From NCBI GenBank assembly GCA_002340515.1, contig DDMF01000022.1, forward strand, positions 1-15,266: 15,266 bases of DNA. Direction: 5' to 3'. How positions within the stretch are numbered: the first letter of the stretch is position 1; every line of letters starts with the position of its first letter. Shown one piece after another: positions 6,086-13,181 of the stretch. The notes beneath the pieces are model-generated. The model did not search any database. It saw only the letters and a program-made list of their open reading frames with translations, and was not told where the DNA came from. Made by a program: the position numbers and the translations under genes. This DNA is from Rhodobacteraceae bacterium UBA2553 (GTDB lineage Bacteria; Pseudomonadota; Alphaproteobacteria; Rhodobacterales; Rhodobacteraceae).

Positions 6086-7072
6086 ATGAAAAAACTACTG
6101 ATAACAGGGGCTGTTCTGACAGCGCTCGGTGCCTGTGGCGGCCAATACAACCCGTTGACCAACCCAAAGCCTGCGGAATCAGAGCTTCCCCCTGGGACAG
6201 AGAACCCCGGATCAGGCAGTTCAATTGAGCGCTATGAAGAGGCGGACGGCAACGGCAATGGGTATGCGCAGTCCATCACCTATAACAAAGCAACAAATGT
6301 GTTCACGGTCGATAACCTCGCCTTTGATGGGGCCAATGAATACACGCAAGACGATGTTGTGGCGACCTTGGGCAGCTACCGGGTGTACGAAAACGCATCG
6401 ACCTTTGCCGACAGCGTGACCGGAACCCCAATCAATCAGTTCGGCCACAAGGCCATCCTTGGGATCAGCAAGAATACCACCGCCGAAGGTGCGCCTGTGA
6501 CGCAGTTCGCGGTCGTGCGCACCGGGGCCTATGCGGATTATGGGTTTGGCGGTTTTATGTACGAACGCAACGGCGGTGTGGTGCTGCCCTCCAAGGGTCA
6601 GGCGGCGTTCCGCGGCGACTACGCGGGCTTGCGTGATTTCAAAGGCAAAGGCGGGTTGGAATACACAACCGGTGATATGGTGCTCGATATCGACTTCAAT
6701 GATTTCAATGCGGGTGCCGGCGTGAAAGGATCAATTTACAATCGTAAGATTTTTGATCTGAATGGAAACGATACTACCAACAGCTATACCACCGCGATCA
6801 ATAGTAAATACGCGACCGCCCTTCCAGTGGCGAGCCTCCCAAATCTGGCCTTTACCGTTGGTGAAAATACGCTGAACGAGGCTGGAGAGCTGACCAACGG
6901 CATCACCAACACCCTGTCAGGTGAGCTCTATGAAAGCGGGAAGTATTTTGCAGTGCTCGCAGGTGAAGGCGCAAATATGGAAGTGGTGGGCGTCGTGGTC
7001 GTCGATAGCACCCATCCGCTGGATGATGACATCACCATCCGCGAAACCGGCGGCTTCATTCTGTACCGCTGA
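6086..7072 (+). CDS. TbpB-barrel-like surface lipoprotein, likely cargo of the adjacent Slam
   Basis: A 328-residue lipoprotein. The signal peptide MKKLLITGAVLTALGAC ends in a lipobox (LGAC, lipidated Cys17), followed by Gly, so no inner-membrane retention Asp. A Gly/Pro/Asn-rich linker (18-60) leads to a beta-rich body. The C-terminal part (about 172-328) shows the beta-barrel pattern of transferrin-binding-protein-B-like domains: AAFRGDYAGLRDF, LEYTTGDMVLDIDFNDF, GAGVKGSIYNR, and a final FILYR strand. That barrel is the part recognised by Slam exporters in known systems. The Slam-type gene starts 4 bases after the stop. The ATG at 6086 is preceded by GAGGGGCAGG; a longer reading from 5897 would destroy the signal peptide. 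The ligand is unknown; iron, haem or host factors are guesses. Confidence 0.82.
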   Translation: MKKLLITGAVLTALGACGGQYNPLTNPKPAESELPPGTENPGSGSSIERYEEADGNGNGYAQSITYNKATNVFTVDNLAFDGANEYTQDDVVATLGSYRVYENASTFADSVTGTPINQFGHKAILGISKNTTAEGAPVTQFAVVRTGAYADYGFGGFMYERNGGVVLPSKGQAAFRGDYAGLRDFKGKGGLEYTTGDMVLDIDFNDFNAGAGVKGSIYNRKIFDLNGNDTTNSYTTAINSKYATALPVASLPNLAFTVGENTLNEAGELTNGITNTLSGELYESGKYFAVLAGEGANMEVVGVVVVDSTHPLDDDITIRETGGFILYR

Positions 7073-7076
7073 TCCG

Positions 7077-8432
7077 ATGGCACGTTTGAAACCATGGCTT
7101 ATCGCTGGCCTGTTGGCGCTGACCCCACTTTCGGGTCAGGCGCAATCCATCACGCTGTCCCCGGCACAAATGCACCAAACCGCACGCGAGGCTTTGGCCG
7201 CACACAATCCCGCCCTCGCCTTGGCTTTGGCCGATGCACTTTTAAAGGTTGCCCCCGATCAATTTGGTATTTTGATCCTCAAATCAAGGGCAGAACGGGA
7301 TTTGGGCAAACTTGCAGCGGCTCGAAAAACCGCACGCCGCGCATGGCAATTGGCCAAAACACCCAATGAGAAATTCGCCGCCTCGTTGATTACTGCGCAG
7401 GCCTTGTCCTCCGCAGGCAGCAAAACCCGCGCACAAATCTGGTTGCGGCGCGCATCTGACCACGCCACAACGCCGGGTCAAAAAACGCAATTACGACGCG
7501 ATTTCAACTATGTACGATCCACAAACCCGTGGCGCGTAAACCTTGGCTTTGGTGTAAATCCAAGTTCAAATGTAAATGGCGGGTCGTCTAAAGACACCAT
7601 CACCTTGTTTGGACTGCCCTTCTTGCTGTCCGAAGATGCAAAAGCGCTGTCCGGCTTTCAGGCGTTTGCCACCGCAGATATCTCCTATCGTCTGAATGAA
7701 ACACAGCGGTCCCGAACGTGGTTGGGGTTTCAAGCCTATCATCGGGAAACATGGTTAAGTGATGACGCCAAAGAGGCCGTCCCAACCGCCAAAGGCGGGG
7801 ATTTTCGCTATACCTCTGCGGCCTTGACGTTCAAACACCAACACATCATTTCGGACAAAGGCACGCGCCTTGATCTCTCCGCCCGATTGGGGCGCAACTG
7901 GTACGGCACATCCCCACTGTCAAATTTCGCCAGTGTCGGCGTGGATGTTCATTGGAATGTATCGCCCGGCAAACGCCTAACCCTGCACACACGTATGGAT
8001 TTTCAGGATTATCTTGGAACCACAACCCCCAATACCTATGTGGGGTCCGTGGGGTTGCGCTATTCCCTGCCCGGATTTGGGCAGCGTTGGACCTTATCGG
8101 CGGATTATCAGCAAAGTTTCTCCGACGACCTAACACGCGAATATCACGAGTATCGCGCAGGCATAGACGTCACCTTTGCAAAACCTATCGCGGGGATGGA
8201 CCTGTCGATGGGCTTACAGGCCAGCAAACGATCCTACGACGTGTCGCCCTATGCTTCAGGCGCACGCGAAGACACGAGCGTTGAAGCCAATGCCGCGATC
8301 ACCCTGTCAAAACTTGGGTTTATGGGATTTTCCCCAGTTGTGTCCCTGCGCCACCGCCAAACAAACTCGAATGTCTCACTTTATAGCAGCAAGGAAACGG
8401 CTCTCGGGCTTTCGCTGTCCTCCAACTTCTGA
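7077..8432 (+). CDS. Slam-type outer-membrane protein (surface lipoprotein assembly modifier, DUF560-like)
   Basis: A 451-residue outer-membrane protein. A Sec signal peptide (1-22, ending SGQA) is followed by an alpha-helical TPR-like region (about 30-145: ALAAHNPALALALADALL, LKSRAERDLGKLAAARKTA). From about 151 there is a beta-barrel of alternating strands ending in a terminal Phe (LGLSLSSNF), the outer-membrane insertion signal. The first strand reads WRVNLGFGVNPSSNVNGGSS, matching the NPxSNxN motif typical of Slam proteins. Slam proteins (type XI secretion) move lipoproteins with TbpB-like barrels to the cell surface, and such a lipoprotein is encoded 4 bases upstream. No clear ribosome site is present, so translation is probably coupled. 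The start at 7077 is the first Met giving a signal peptide; an upstream ATG at 6921 overlaps the lipoprotein gene. Confidence 0.82.
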   Translation: MARLKPWLIAGLLALTPLSGQAQSITLSPAQMHQTAREALAAHNPALALALADALLKVAPDQFGILILKSRAERDLGKLAAARKTARRAWQLAKTPNEKFAASLITAQALSSAGSKTRAQIWLRRASDHATTPGQKTQLRRDFNYVRSTNPWRVNLGFGVNPSSNVNGGSSKDTITLFGLPFLLSEDAKALSGFQAFATADISYRLNETQRSRTWLGFQAYHRETWLSDDAKEAVPTAKGGDFRYTSAALTFKHQHIISDKGTRLDLSARLGRNWYGTSPLSNFASVGVDVHWNVSPGKRLTLHTRMDFQDYLGTTTPNTYVGSVGLRYSLPGFGQRWTLSADYQQSFSDDLTREYHEYRAGIDVTFAKPIAGMDLSMGLQASKRSYDVSPYASGAREDTSVEANAAITLSKLGFMGFSPVVSLRHRQTNSNVSLYSSKETALGLSLSSNF

Positions 8433-8487
8433 CCTTTCCCCCGATTTAAGTTCTGCTAGGCTTGTGCCAGTCAAAGGAGAGACAGAG

Positions 8488-8916
8488 ATGGATATCCGCT
8501 ATTTACACACGATGGTTCGGGTCAAGGATCTGGACAAAAGCATCGCCTTTTTTGAGTTGCTGGGGTTGGAAGTGATCAGCCGACGTGATTTTGAACAAGG
8601 GCGATTTTCACTGATTTTCATGGCCCCTCCTGGTCAACCAGAATGCCCGGTTGAGCTTACGCACAATTGGGACGGCGACGAAGGCTTGCCCTCGGACAGC
8701 CGCCATTTTGGCCATCTCGCCTATGAAGTTGAGAATATTTATGAGATATGCCAACACCTTGCCGACAATGGTGTGGTGATCAATCGCCCGCCACATGATG
8801 GGCGCATGGCGTTTGTGAGATCTCCCGACAATATCTCGATTGAGTTTTTGCAAATGGGCGAGGCCCTGCCAAAACAGGAACCATGGGCGAGCATGGAGAA
8901 CATTGGAAGCTGGTAA
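8488..8916 (+). CDS. gloA: Glyoxalase I (lactoylglutathione lyase), VOC family
   Basis: A 142-residue VOC-fold enzyme. All four expected metal ligands of glyoxalase I are visible: His7 (LHTMVRV), Glu56 (CPVELTHNW), His76 (HFGHLAYEV) and Glu119 (ISIEFLQ). The spacing matches E. coli GloA (H5, E56, H74, E122). It converts the hemithioacetal of methylglyoxal and glutathione to lactoylglutathione in the cytoplasm. The Shine-Dalgarno AAAGGAGA at 8473-8480 is strong. The next gene starts one base after its stop. Confidence 0.9.
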   Translation: MDIRYLHTMVRVKDLDKSIAFFELLGLEVISRRDFEQGRFSLIFMAPPGQPECPVELTHNWDGDEGLPSDSRHFGHLAYEVENIYEICQHLADNGVVINRPPHDGRMAFVRSPDNISIEFLQMGEALPKQEPWASMENIGSW

Positions 8917-8917
8917 G

Positions 8918-9685
8918 ATGCGCAATCTGGTTGTCGGGTTTGCCTTGCTGGTGTCAATTTCCCTCCCTGCCACAGCAGAGACTTGTCGTCAGGCTTTGGC
9001 GTTAGGGCTGGATGTCTCCGGCTCTGTTGATGCAAAGGAATACCGGTTGCAACTCGATGGGTTGGCAATGGCGTTGCTGCAAAAAGATGTCCAAACTGCC
9101 TTTTTGGCCCAGCCCAAACCCCCCGTCACCTTAGCAATCTATGAATGGAGCGGGCCCACCGACCAACGCCTGTTGACGAGGTGGCGCAGCATTCAAAGCG
9201 CTGCCGATTTAGAACAGATAGCCGCACAATTGTCCTTAACCCAACGCCTGCCAATGGATCCCTCTACCGGATTAGGCGCCTCCATTTCTTATGGGGCCGC
9301 ACTTTTGGCACAACGCCCTGATTGTTGGCAACACACGCTCGATATTTCCGGGGATGGGATTTCTAACGCCGGTCCGCGACCGCAGGACGTTCGCCATTTA
9401 CCACATGTCAGCGCGATTACGATCAACGCCTTGGTCATCCCCCCGTCACCAACCGAGCGCAAATCTGGCAGCGACGGATTGGTGCACTATTTTGAAGAGC
9501 TTGTAACGCAAGGCCTGTTCAGTTTCGTCGAGCAAGCCAATGGGTTTGATGCCTATGCAGATGCGATGGCGCAAAAACTGCTGCGCGAACTATCTGGCAT
9601 GGTTCTCTCGTGGCAAGGTTCAAAAGCGTTGCAAAAGGGGCCATCCGCGCCTGCGTCAAGCCACTTTGCAGGCCACACTCAATAG
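8918..9685 (+). CDS. Exported DUF1194 (vWA-like) protein
   Basis: A 255-residue protein with a signal peptide (1-20, ending PATA). The von Willebrand A-like start LGLDVSGSVDAKEY carries the MIDAS motif DxSxS (Asp32, Ser34, Ser36). A further metal-site-like segment is LDISGDGISNAG. This is the DUF1194 family, common in alphaproteobacteria and of unknown function; vWA domains usually bind partner proteins through a divalent metal. The start ATG lies one base after the gloA stop (TAAGATG), implying co-transcription. The last 7 bases overlap the 3' end of the convergent ldtR gene. Confidence 0.85.
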   Translation: MRNLVVGFALLVSISLPATAETCRQALALGLDVSGSVDAKEYRLQLDGLAMALLQKDVQTAFLAQPKPPVTLAIYEWSGPTDQRLLTRWRSIQSAADLEQIAAQLSLTQRLPMDPSTGLGASISYGAALLAQRPDCWQHTLDISGDGISNAGPRPQDVRHLPHVSAITINALVIPPSPTERKSGSDGLVHYFEELVTQGLFSFVEQANGFDAYADAMAQKLLRELSGMVLSWQGSKALQKGPSAPASSHFAGHTQ

Positions 9686-10176
9686 ATATACCGAATTTGA
9701 TCCGTCCAGTACCGTTCCACACGCTTCAACGCCGAATTGATGTCCTCAACACCTTCAGGGCCCAAAACGCCGCGTGATTGCAGACCTTCTGCATGTCGTT
9801 CAAACAGCCCACCGACCACGTCGCGAATGGCGCGGCCTCGTTCTGTCAAACGCACGCGAACGGAACGGCGGTCAACTTCGCATCGTTGGTGATGCATGAA
9901 CCCCATTTCGACGAGTTTCTTCAGATTATACGAGACATTGGACCCCTGGTAATATCCTCGGGATTTCAGCTCGCCAGCGGTGACTTCGTTGTCTCCGATG
10001 TTAAACAACAACAGGGCCTGGACGGCGTTAACCTCCAGGACACCGACACGTTCGAACTCGTCCTTGATCACATCAAGAAGAAGGCGATGCAGTCGTTCGA
10101 CCAGCGCAAGTGAGTCTAAATACTGGCTCACAAAAGTCTGGTTGACGCTCTGCGCAATTGGGGAATGCATGCTCAT
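9679..10176 (-). CDS. ldtR: MarR-family regulator of the LdtR type
   Basis: A 165-residue winged-helix regulator. The N-terminal helix (15-40: FVSQYLDSLALVERLHRLLL) is for dimerisation. The winged HTH spans about 48-115, with VQALLLFNIGDNEVTAGEL, the recognition helix YYQGSNVSYNLKKLVE (76-91) and the wing DRRSVRVRLTERGRA. The SRGYYQGSNVSYN segment is the hallmark of LdtR, known from Liberibacter and rhizobia as a regulator of an L,D-transpeptidase and stress tolerance. No L,D-transpeptidase gene is in this window, so its target lies elsewhere. A GGAG site lies 7 bases before the ATG. The 110 bases upstream are AT-rich and hold imperfect palindromes that might be its operator. Confidence 0.85.
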   Translation of the reverse strand: MSMHSPIAQSVNQTFVSQYLDSLALVERLHRLLLDVIKDEFERVGVLEVNAVQALLLFNIGDNEVTAGELKSRGYYQGSNVSYNLKKLVEMGFMHHQRCEVDRRSVRVRLTERGRAIRDVVGGLFERHAEGLQSRGVLGPEGVEDINSALKRVERYWTDQIRYIY

Positions 10177-10240
10177 TCGTTACTCCGACATTTTACTTGT
10201 CGACCAGTTTTCAGAGCAAAAACAGAATATTCAGTTAAAT

Positions 10241-10256
10241 ACCTAAGGTAGTTAGG
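10241..10256. promoter_or_regulatory. Candidate operator upstream of ldtR
   Basis: CCTAA (10242-10246) and TTAGG (10252-10256) form an inverted repeat, overlapped by ACCTAAGGT. A second palindrome, GAATATTC, lies at 10225-10232. MarR-type regulators often control themselves through such sites. No binding data; the call rests on symmetry and position. Confidence 0.3.
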
Positions 10257-10277
10257 GAAAATTTTCGATAAATCAAA

Positions 10278-10297
10278 GGGCGCGCGTCAACGCGCCC
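10278..10297 (-). terminator. Hairpin terminator overlapping the sdhE stop codon
   Basis: GGGCGCG (10278-10284) pairs with CGCGCCC (10291-10297), with a six-base loop that contains the sdhE stop codon. On the minus strand the hairpin is followed by TTTGATTTA, a weak T-tract. It plausibly ends the XRE-sdhE transcript. Confidence 0.55.
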
Positions 10298-10631
10298 CGG
10301 CATAGGTTGCAATCTCTTCGATCAACACAGAAAACTGTTCTGGGGCAGCAACTTGACCACTGACCCATTGATACAAATCCTGATCATTTTCCGCCAAAAG
10401 ACGTTCGTAATGATCAAGGTCTTCCGCCGACATTTTGTTCAGATGGTCGTCTGAATATTTCTTCAGGATGATGTCCATCTCTTTGATTCCCCGCCGCATC
10501 GACCGCATCGACAGCCGTTTCAACCGATGTTCAGGGGTTTCATTCGCGGCCCCGGTGGGAAGCTCGCTCAGCAAGGCATTCAAAGCATCATTCTGGGCCA
10601 GCTTTTGTGCATCTTCTTGGGGGGTGCTCAC
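10287..10631 (-). CDS. sdhE: SdhE, succinate dehydrogenase assembly factor 2 (FAD assembly)
   Basis: A 114-residue cytoplasmic protein that helps insert covalent FAD into the SdhA subunit of succinate dehydrogenase. The family motif RGxxE appears as RRGIKEMD (46-53), within HRLKRLSMRSMRRGIKE, and continues to LDHYERLLAENDQDLYQWV. An N-terminal extension of about 30 residues precedes the conserved part, longer than E. coli SdhE. The start is GTG and overlaps the stop of the upstream XRE gene as GTGA (10628-10631), which fixes the start and implies translational coupling. A terminator hairpin surrounds its stop codon. Confidence 0.9.
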   Translation of the reverse strand: MSTPQEDAQKLAQNDALNALLSELPTGAANETPEHRLKRLSMRSMRRGIKEMDIILKKYSDDHLNKMSAEDLDHYERLLAENDQDLYQWVSGQVAAPEQFSVLIEEIATYAGAR

Positions 10632-11032
10632 AATTCGCCTCCGTCCATACGTTTACGCAGTTTCTTTTCAAGACGTCCCAAACGATCGGCAGAGGCGGTC
10701 ATCTGCGATTTGATATCCCGGATTTCGATCAGAATGTCGCGAATCTCCGGAATTCCATTATCGTCAAGGTCTGGCTGATCGACCCCTTCGCCCTCTCCGG
10801 TCAGCAACCATTTCAGCGAAACATTCAACACGCCGGACACCATCTGCAACTTATTGGCACGCGGCTCTGACAGGTCTTCTTCCCAACTGCGAAGCGTTTT
10901 GATCTTAACACCCAAACGGCGCGACAAATCGGATTGGGACATGCCAACCGCTTCCCTTGCCCCTGCCATACGGTCGCCAAACGTGGCCTCGTCTTCCGAA
11001 TACCACCCGCTTGTACTGTCAGTCTCACTCAT
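10628..11032 (-). CDS. XRE-family helix-turn-helix regulator with C-terminal coil
   Basis: A 134-residue protein. The HTH_3/XRE domain spans about 19-78 (GDRMAGAREAVGMSQSDLSR, then LGVKIKTLRSWEEDLSEPRA and LNVSLKWLLTGE). An acidic linker (80-95) leads to a helical stretch (96-128: PEIRDILIEIRDIKSQMT, RLGRLEKKLRKR) likely to be a coiled coil for dimerisation. It overlaps sdhE by four bases; from memory this order recurs in Rhodobacteraceae. It is divergent from the aminotransferase gene with 88 bases between, so it may regulate either direction. Targets are unknown. Confidence 0.85.
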   Translation of the reverse strand: MSETDSTSGWYSEDEATFGDRMAGAREAVGMSQSDLSRRLGVKIKTLRSWEEDLSEPRANKLQMVSGVLNVSLKWLLTGEGEGVDQPDLDDNGIPEIRDILIEIRDIKSQMTASADRLGRLEKKLRKRMDGGEL

Positions 11033-11059
11033 CGAAATGCCCCTTTTTGGTCAACATAC

Positions 11060-11088
11060 TTGAACGCAATTCCTGCGCAGCCTAGAAG
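11060..11088 (+). promoter_or_regulatory. Candidate sigma70 promoter of the aminotransferase gene
   Basis: TTGAAC (11060-11065) and TAGAAG (11083-11088) are separated by 17 bases; each matches four of six consensus positions. Transcription would start near 11095, leaving a leader of about 26 bases. It lies in the 88-base gap between the divergent XRE gene and the aminotransferase gene. Confidence 0.4.
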
Positions 11089-11120
11089 CTTCGGGAACAA
11101 GATACAAACAAAGGTGCCCC

Positions 11121-12323
11121 ATGGCTTTCCTATCTGCGACATTGAACCGCGTTAAACCATCGCCAACCATTGCTGTTTCGACTTTAGCTGCGGAGTTAAA
11201 AGCCGCTGGACGTGATGTCATCGGGCTTGGCGCAGGGGAACCTGATTTCGACACGCCGCAAAACATCAAAGATGCTGGCAAAGCGGCGATTGACGCGGGC
11301 AAGACCAAATACACCGCCCCCGACGGGATGCCAGAGCTGAAACAAGCCATTGTCGACAAGTTCAAGCGTGAAAACGGGTTGGACTATACGCCCGCGCAAG
11401 TGTCGGTCGGCACCGGCGGCAAACAGATCCTGTATAACGCGCTGATGGCCACCATGAACCCGGGGGATGAGGTGATCATCCCGGCCCCATATTGGGTCAG
11501 CTATCCCGATATGGTGCTGCTTGCGGGTGGGGAACCTGTGGTGGTCGAATGCCCCATTGAAACCGGCTTTCGCATGACACCCGAGCAGTTGGAGGCGGCG
11601 ATCACGCCAAAAACCAAATGGCTGATCTTCAACTCGCCCTCAAACCCAACCGGCGCCGGCTATACCCGCGACCAGTTGAAAGCGTTGACCGATGTGCTTA
11701 TGCGCCATCCCCATGTTTGGGTGATGACCGACGATATGTACGAACACCTTGCCTATGACGGGTTTGAGTTCTGCACACCGGCAGAGGTGGAACCCGGCCT
11801 GTACGACCGCACCCTCACCTGTAACGGCGTGTCCAAAGCCTATGCGATGACCGGCTGGCGCATTGGCTATGCGGCGGGGCCTGTGCCGTTGATCGCGGCC
11901 ATGCGCAAGATCCAGTCGCAATCCACCTCTAACCCCTGTTCGGTCAGCCAATGGGCGGCGGTCGAGGCGCTGAACGGCACGCAGGATTTCATCCCGGAAA
12001 ACAACAAAATGTTTGTGCGCCGCCGCGATTTGGTGGTTGAGATGTTGAACAAGACCGAAGGGCTGGAATGCCCGGTCCCGGATGGGGCGTTCTACGTCTA
12101 CCCCTCCATCAAAGGCTGCATTGGCAAGGTCACCAAGGCAGGCACTTTGATCGAAAACGACGAAGTGTTCGCCAAAGCCCTGCTGGAGGAAACCGGCGTG
12201 GCGGTGGTGTTTGGTGCGGCCTTTGGCCTCAGCCCGAACTTCCGCGTCAGCTACGCCACCTCGGATGACGCCCTGCGCGAGGCCTGCGCCCGCATTCAGA
12301 CCTTCTGTGCCGACCTCAGCTAA
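11121..12323 (+). CDS. aatA: Aspartate aminotransferase (class I, AatA type)
   Basis: A 400-residue PLP-dependent enzyme that swaps the amino group between aspartate and 2-oxoglutarate; relatives also accept prephenate. Visible are GLGAGEPDFDTP (35-46), KYTAPDGMPEL, PAPYWVSYPDM, SNPTGAGY (174-181), TDDMYEHLAY, and the PLP-lysine motif SKAYAMTGWRIGY with Lys239. The substrate carboxylate-binding Arg lies in NFRVSYATS near the C-terminus. Length and motifs match the thermostable-type Ib aspartate aminotransferases of alphaproteobacteria. An AAGG ribosome site lies before the ATG. A hairpin follows 7 bases after the stop. Confidence 0.93.
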   Translation: MAFLSATLNRVKPSPTIAVSTLAAELKAAGRDVIGLGAGEPDFDTPQNIKDAGKAAIDAGKTKYTAPDGMPELKQAIVDKFKRENGLDYTPAQVSVGTGGKQILYNALMATMNPGDEVIIPAPYWVSYPDMVLLAGGEPVVVECPIETGFRMTPEQLEAAITPKTKWLIFNSPSNPTGAGYTRDQLKALTDVLMRHPHVWVMTDDMYEHLAYDGFEFCTPAEVEPGLYDRTLTCNGVSKAYAMTGWRIGYAAGPVPLIAAMRKIQSQSTSNPCSVSQWAAVEALNGTQDFIPENNKMFVRRRDLVVEMLNKTEGLECPVPDGAFYVYPSIKGCIGKVTKAGTLIENDEVFAKALLEETGVAVVFGAAFGLSPNFRVSYATSDDALREACARIQTFCADLS

Positions 12324-12330
12324 CACCAAC

Positions 12331-12356
12331 GCTGCCCCCGTGTGTTTGGGGGCAGC
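12331..12356 (+). terminator. Hairpin after the aminotransferase gene
   Basis: GCTGCCCCC (12331-12339) pairs perfectly with GGGGGCAGC (12348-12356), with an 8-base loop. It is followed by AAATT rather than a T-tract. A stable stem at this place probably ends or protects the transcript. Confidence 0.6.
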
Positions 12357-12440
12357 AAATTCCCCCCTGTGACGCGTAATGCAACATTTCAACACGCCCC
12401 CATTTCTGATAGATGTTGAAATGTGATCAAGGAGCAACCG

Positions 12441-12842
12441 ATGGCCACTGAACTGCCAGAATATTATTTCGGCGTCCGTGACAACGGTGCCTTCGTCTTT
12501 CGTGTGGATACCGAGAACCGTCAGCGCCGCATCGACATGGACCAGATCGCCGTGGTAAACATCCGCAATGGCGAGATCCGGCCCCAGGGTGACCGCCAGT
12601 TGTCTGATGACGACACCGTGGCCATCCAAAACTGGATGGAAGAACGGCGCGCGCTTTTGGCCAAACGTGATATCGACGATATTCTGCGCGCGGTGGATTA
12701 TCTGAACACCACCACCCATTGGGTGCAATCCAAAGCCTCTGACGAAGATCTGGAAGAGATCACAGACACGTTGTTGTTGGCGATGCATGATCTGCGCTCG
12801 GTGTTGGTGCGCAAAAAAGCCGACCGTATGTTAAAAGGGTGA
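12441..12842 (+). CDS. Conserved hypothetical protein
   Basis: A 133-residue soluble, acidic protein. I recognise it only as a conserved Rhodobacteraceae hypothetical. It has a strand-rich N-terminus (YYFGVRDNGAFVFRVD) and two long amphipathic helices (DDTVAIQNWMEERRALLAK; DDILRAVDYLNTTTHWVQ). The C-terminus is basic (VRKKADRMLKG). There is no signal peptide, membrane segment or catalytic motif. The ATG at 12441 has AAGGAG at 12429-12434; an in-frame GTG at 12423 has no ribosome site. It is followed after 4 bases by the DUF1992 gene, so the two form an operon. Confidence 0.8.
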   Translation: MATELPEYYFGVRDNGAFVFRVDTENRQRRIDMDQIAVVNIRNGEIRPQGDRQLSDDDTVAIQNWMEERRALLAKRDIDDILRAVDYLNTTTHWVQSKASDEDLEEITDTLLLAMHDLRSVLVRKKADRMLKG

Positions 12843-12846
12843 TCCC

Positions 12847-13161
12847 ATGCCCCACCCCCTTGACGCCTTGATCAACGAAAAACTGCAAAAGGCCAAAGAC
12901 GAAGGCGCTTTTGACAATTTACCGGGGCAAGGCCGGCCCATTGATCATGGACACAGCCCAAAAGATGCGCTGCTTAACCGGCTTATGGTCGAGGCGAAAG
13001 CCAAGCCGCCGGTGGCTGTATTGTCCGCGCAAATCACCGCCTCAACCGCACGGCTGAAAACCCTGACAGATCCAGATGAGCGCAAGACCGAGATGAAGGT
13101 CTTGGCCGACCTGCACACCCGCCTGGCCATTGAGAAAGAACTGTATCAGCGTTTTGGCTGA
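12847..13161 (+). CDS. DUF1992 (DnaJ-homologue subfamily C member 28-like) domain protein
   Basis: A 104-residue protein with the DUF1992 motif GAFDNLPGQGRPID (residues 19-32) in the first third, followed by a charged helical region. Bacterial members are small stand-alone domains without a J domain; their function is unknown. It starts 4 bases after the previous gene's stop, and its stop lies only 20 bases from the convergent MATE gene. Confidence 0.85.
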   Translation: MPHPLDALINEKLQKAKDEGAFDNLPGQGRPIDHGHSPKDALLNRLMVEAKAKPPVAVLSAQITASTARLKTLTDPDERKTEMKVLADLHTRLAIEKELYQRFG

Positions 13162-13181
13162 TACCACATTGGCCCGATTGA

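Noticed and set aside
11640..12788. Long open reading frame (382 codons) on the minus strand opposite the aminotransferase gene
   Set aside because: It lies antisense to a clear PLP enzyme and the next gene, has low-complexity His/Gly/Gln-rich translation and no family similarity; it is a by-product of codon use in the real genes.
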